From Apiosordaria backusii (lineage: Eukaryota; Ascomycota; Sordariomycetes; Sordariales; Lasiosphaeriaceae), in NCBI GenBank assembly GCA_030549205.1, contig JAUKTV010000001.1:620001-684000 (forward strand): a stretch of DNA of 64,000 bases, given 5' to 3'. The translations under genes were made by a program, and so were the position numbers. The notes under the pieces were generated by a model. That model had not been told where the DNA came from. It did not search any database and was given only the letters and a program-made list of their open reading frames with translations. Shown piece by piece: positions 60,101-64,000 of the stretch. Position 1 is the stretch's first letter. Each line of letters begins with the position of its first letter.

Positions 60101-63100
60101 ATCACAGTGACACCAACACTAGTTCACGCCAGACTGGTAGCCAAGCCAAGGCTCATCGCACGACACATTTTTCAGTCCTCGGAAAGTTGAATGCCGAGGC
60201 TCAAATCCCGAAGCGCGCAATCGATGTCACCACCCGCTACTTCCAGCCTTGCAGAAGAGACCAAGGTCGCGGCCGGCGAAAAGTATTTCTGTTGGCAATT
60301 GATATGGCACCAGCGCCATGCAGTTATCTACCACAATCCCGAACGCCCGGCCGCAAGGTACCAACTGCTACCGATGCAGTCTCGTCTCCTTCCAGCTTGG
60401 TGGGCGGTCTTGGGCAAGCTGTCAGGCAACTAGGCTTGCAGAAAGCATGAGCGATTACGCGAGCTCACGAGGGCAAACACGATGTTTCAAGTTCTGAATT
60501 TGGGAATTGGATTTTGGTGACACCGCAGGCCGGCACCAATCTGCAGCCCTTCGCAAGTGATCGGTTTGTGTTCCTGAGTTCCGTTTCCCCAGCGTCTCGT
60601 GTCTTTCACTGCCCACCAAGCCTCTGAGCAAATTCGGCTTCTCCTGCAGCTCGGATTGCGGATTCTCATTGGATGCAGTCTATCTGCAAAAGGTCTGGTG
60701 TACATCGTCATGCATGAAACAACACCGTGTTTCCGAGCTCGAAAAAAGTCGAACCGCATGTCGCTTTGCTTCAGTCATTAAAGCCAATCATCATCCCAAG
60801 GCGCAAATCGATTTCAGGCCAAGTCGGCAAAAATGCGACATGAAGTGGGCAACATGGCGTCCTCACCACGGCCTGCTGGCGCAAGTTTTACAAACCCCGC
60901 AGCACCGTCCACCTTATCTACGAGGCACCGCTGTTTGCCCCTGTCCTATGTCCCGAAACAACCGCCACGGTTTCTACCGCCCGACGGCACCTACGGGACA
61001 CGACATGCGTCGCCGCAACCAAGTGCTGACGGATGCTGACAGGAACTGTGATACCAGGTCTAACAACGTTCTGTTCGACACCAGCATGTGGGTACATGTT
61101 CAGCTGTGCCCCACCAGACATGCAGCTATCCTTTCTTCCGGAGGTTGGACAGGGCATTTGGCCATCGGGCGTGTAGTCGCCGCCATGTTAATGGCTAAGT
61201 GTAGGTGCCGGATCTCATGGCCTGCAGCAAACGGGGCCGAGTCGAATCCAGGTTCTTGTTACTTTAGCAATTGCGGCCGATTTATCCCAAAGTCCCAGTC
61301 GGCTGTTTTGGTCTGCCTTGGCTGTGTAACGTTGTCATCTGTCACCCAAGATCTGATGTGCACACAGACTTGCACCCCCAGCAGCCCTATCGGACTTTTG
61401 TCTTGTCTTGTCCTAAAGTCCGAATAGTTTAAACTGCGACAGCGCCGAGATCCGGATTCTGACACACCTTGCCGGCGCGGGGGTTCGGATTCTAGACCTT
61501 GATGACCACAATATTTTGCGGCCTTGCTTACTTGACTTTTTTTACACGACTGCTTTTCTTTGTCACCATCTCGGACATACACGCTTCAGACTGGAGAAAC
61601 ACGGATAATTCGGCCATTGCTGACGTGTGCAGAATACTTTCTTCGTTCCTTTGCGGTTTTCCTTCAACGACTTGCCCGAGAATGGGCCGAGTAATGATCT
61701 TCGTCCAACATCACCTGTGTTTCTCGGCGAAATCCCTCAAAACCATTCTTCAAAACACCGACCATACCTAAATCACTAGATACACCGAGCCTCGAGGCAA
61801 ACGAGTGAGATATTACACGTCGCAGGCCATCTCAACAGCCCGTGGTTGACAAAGCCTGATGTCATCACATCACATCTGTCTTCCTCTTGAGAATTAGCCT
61901 TCAGTCATCCCTCCTTCTTGACGCACGGCGAAATAGCTTGTCTGCTCACGCAAGCATCATGATGACTGATGCGAAAATACGGCTGAGGCAGGTTGGGCAG
62001 GTATGCAGGCAAGTGGCCTGACATCAAGCCACAACCAGCAACCCGCGCGAGGATGGGAGAGGAGGCGAGCGGCCTCCCCGAACCACTAAGAAACACTGAA
62101 TCAATTTACAGTTAAGGTTGGTTGCATTAGCCTTTACGCATGTGAGATTTTATGCTTTGGGTGGGATGGAGGGGGCAAGGAGATTGTAGTCGCCTTATAA
62201 CGGTAGACAGGCAGATTTAGTCACACCTGATTGATTACAGAGATCGACGGTGTAATAAGGTGACAATACAGATCCAGACCATTACGTCGGGACATAAACA
62301 AGATTTACAGGCAATCCGTCAACAGATCTCGCCATGCATCTTATGATAGAGCGTACTCTCGGTTGTACCGTGACAGCATCTTGTCGGTGTCATACGCGTC
62401 TCTCATTATGGGACCAGCGCCAACCCTCCTTCTGACAAGTCGCCCACCACCTCACCCACCACCTCGTTTCCCAACTCGCCTTCCAACTTACAACTCACCC
62501 TCCAAATAACCCACCATTCTCGCCCCCCCAACTCACCTCACATCCCACCTTCCAACCCACCCCACCTCAACTTTCATCCACCTCACCTTACAGCTCGTCC
62601 CATCTCATCTTCAACTCATTCCACCTCCAACTTCAGCCCACCCTCCAACTTCACGTCCAGCTCACCACTAAACCCATCATTCAACCCCCCTAACCCTCTT
62701 CATGAACTTTACTCCTAGTTAATTCCAAATTAACAATGAGAGGTACCAAATCGCTACTTTAATGACTCTCGGCGACCCAATCAAGAGTCACAAACCGATA
62801 GGTACCTAGTGAGCAACTTCCAATCCATGAAACCCCGTGTTATTCTTGAAATTAGCGCTGTGAGTGGTGAGTTATGTGTGCGTTCATGATAGTTTTGGGC
62901 ATTTTTTGGCATGGCACCAACGTATGCAAGGCCATTTTGATGACACCATACTACACTGTGCTCGTTGCCTCTACAAAACACGAGTACAAAATTAGCGAAA
63001 GCTTATACACAGAGCTATGAACTAGAAGAAACTTTAAACCAACAGTACAGTTAGGTACAGGCAACATAATATGCGTCATGAGCCTGAAGTCTTTTTTCTA

Positions 63101-63357
63101 CCGGAAATATAAACAGAGAGCCCCAAACTTAAACCTAACCAATCTTACTTGATACTTTAGTGAAATTTAAAAAAAAAAACTAGATGAAAGTTTAGACTAC
63201 CTTTGTCTCATGTCTCTCCTTGATCAAGTTGGGTAACGAGATGAACCCCACATAATCCGAGTCATGATTCACCAACACCAACCCTGCACCCGTCCATTCC
63301 TGCATACAGCCTAGTCTTCCTATTCTTCTATTCCTCCCTCAAATCGAACCCCCAGAA
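51173..63357. other. About 12-kb interval with no supported gene
   Basis: All six frames show only scattered, mostly overlapping open stretches with no domain, no signal peptide linked to a fold and no convincing exon chain. The longest are 54930-55664 (-), 56549-57259 (+, real ATG, 236 codons) and 60669-61427 (+). Composition is ordinary, so it is not simply AT-rich repeat decay, except near 62700-63230. It may hold long non-coding transcripts, regulatory DNA of a distant gene, fast-evolving small genes or old transposon remains. Confidence 0.5.
62440..62700. repeat. G-poor CCACCTCA/CCAACTT low-complexity tract
   Basis: About 260 bp almost without G on the plus strand, made of imperfect CCAACTTCCACCTCACC-like units. 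Strong strand asymmetry. Confidence 0.7.
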
Positions 63358-64000
63358 TCAACTCATCGTCCTAGTAATAACCGGAACCCCCTCACGCGAG
63401 CCCGCCTCTTCCACTTCGTCACCTCCTGCTTCAGTGATATCATCACAAGCCCCAAAAACAGTCTTGTGTTCAAACTCCAAAAATCCACTCAGCACCACCA
63501 CCTCATCTCTGTATGCCATCGCCACTGAAGACCCTTTGCTCACCACCTTCGCTATCGGGCCGTGCCCATCTGCTGTCTGCCAGACCGATGGAATAAAGAA
63601 ATGTCTCGTGTAGGATTTTGACGACGGCAAGTTCTTGAGGGATGTTGAGCAGACCCAGCCGCGACCGGAGATGAAATACAAGGTTGATTTGTGAAGGCCG
63701 AGGATGGACTTGATTGGGGAGAGGAGTTTTCGAGTGACAAGGGAAATTTCTGCGCTTGGGGGCGGGGAGGGAAGCGAAATCTTGGAGAGGTCGAGGATCA
63801 GGAAACCTGTTTCGGAGACTGAGGAGAATTTGGAGGAGGTGGTCGGCATGTCGATCGTTTGGTAGATTGTGGAGAGGCCGGGGCGAGAGAGCCACTCGTC
63901 TGAGAAAATGAAGCCGCGGCTGTGGGACAACTCGGGAGGTAGATTGAGGGTTATTCCTGAGGGCGGTGTCTCTCTCTGCAGGGTCTTCCAAAGGAAAATG
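63358..64000 (-). CDS. C-terminal part of a large protein, NLR/WD40-type tail
   Basis: Open from the window edge to a stop at 63358, about 214 residues; the N-terminal part lies outside. The frame has no ATG needed here, because LPPELSHSRGFIFSDEWLSR reads straight through. The pattern GRGWVCSTSLKN followed by YTRHFFIPSVW, then a short strand-rich end (GSSVAMAYRDEVVVLSGFLEF), resembles the last segment of fungal NACHT/WD40 and related STAND proteins, where text like WVCS..L and Y.RHFFIP.DW recurs. That link is from memory. No nucleotide-binding or WD units are in view. Confidence 0.65.
   Translation of the reverse strand, partial: IFLWKTLQRETPPSGITLNLPPELSHSRGFIFSDEWLSRPGLSTIYQTIDMPTTSSKFSSVSETGFLILDLSKISLPSPPPSAEISLVTRKLLSPIKSILGLHKSTLYFISGRGWVCSTSLKNLPSSKSYTRHFFIPSVWQTADGHGPIAKVVSKGSSVAMAYRDEVVVLSGFLEFEHKTVFGACDDITEAGGDEVEEAGSREGVPVITRTMS

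Noticed and set aside
60669..61427. 252-codon plus frame as a gene
   Set aside because: Random-like composition with many Cys/Arg/Pro residues and no domain; likely chance in stop-poor DNA.

Overview
The window is nuclear DNA of a filamentous ascomycete, most likely a Sordariomycete close to the Sordariales. The evidence is short GT-AG introns of about 50-80 nt with CTAAC/CTGAC branch sites in nearly every gene, plus HET-domain, NB-ARC/TPR and HeLo-like/ankyrin proteins, secreted CAZymes, and decayed copies with C-to-T type lesions. No prokaryotic or viral genes were seen. Exon boundaries were worked out by hand from reading frame, splice signals and remembered family patterns; no alignment was run.

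Left part (1-17 kb): the 3' end of a GH13 alpha-amylase (+), a secreted tyrosinase (-), a truncated HET-domain relic (-), an NB-ARC/TPR NOD-like receptor that looks inactivated (-), an intact dipeptidyl peptidase III (+), a conserved fungal membrane protein (-), an intact CmcJ/AsaB-like oxidoreductase (+), and a frame-shifted HET pseudogene (+).

Middle (17-46 kb): a long leader region and a bZIP transcription factor (+), a frame-shifted CXC-type cysteine-rich gene (+), the ribosome-biogenesis factor SDA1 (+), a large ankyrin-repeat protein (-), a secreted CE1 esterase (-), a small secreted protein (+) followed by a tandem repeat, a HeLo-like N-domain/ankyrin protein (-), a decayed fragment with an Est1-like look (+), and an F-box protein (+).

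Right part (46-64 kb): a graveyard of NOD-like receptor pieces (TPR, an amyloid-motif-like tail, an NB-ARC C-half and ankyrin repeats, on both strands), a cluster of short tandem repeats, the cytosolic tryptophanyl-tRNA synthetase (+), about 12 kb with no gene I can support, and the C-terminal end of a large protein (-) running off the window.

The housekeeping genes (DPP III, SDA1, WRS1) are intact and read cleanly. Between them lie non-self-recognition (HET/NLR) genes, most of them broken. The likeliest biology is birth and death of fungal innate-immunity/incompatibility genes in accessory intervals between conserved genes. I did not find a clearly new multi-gene system.
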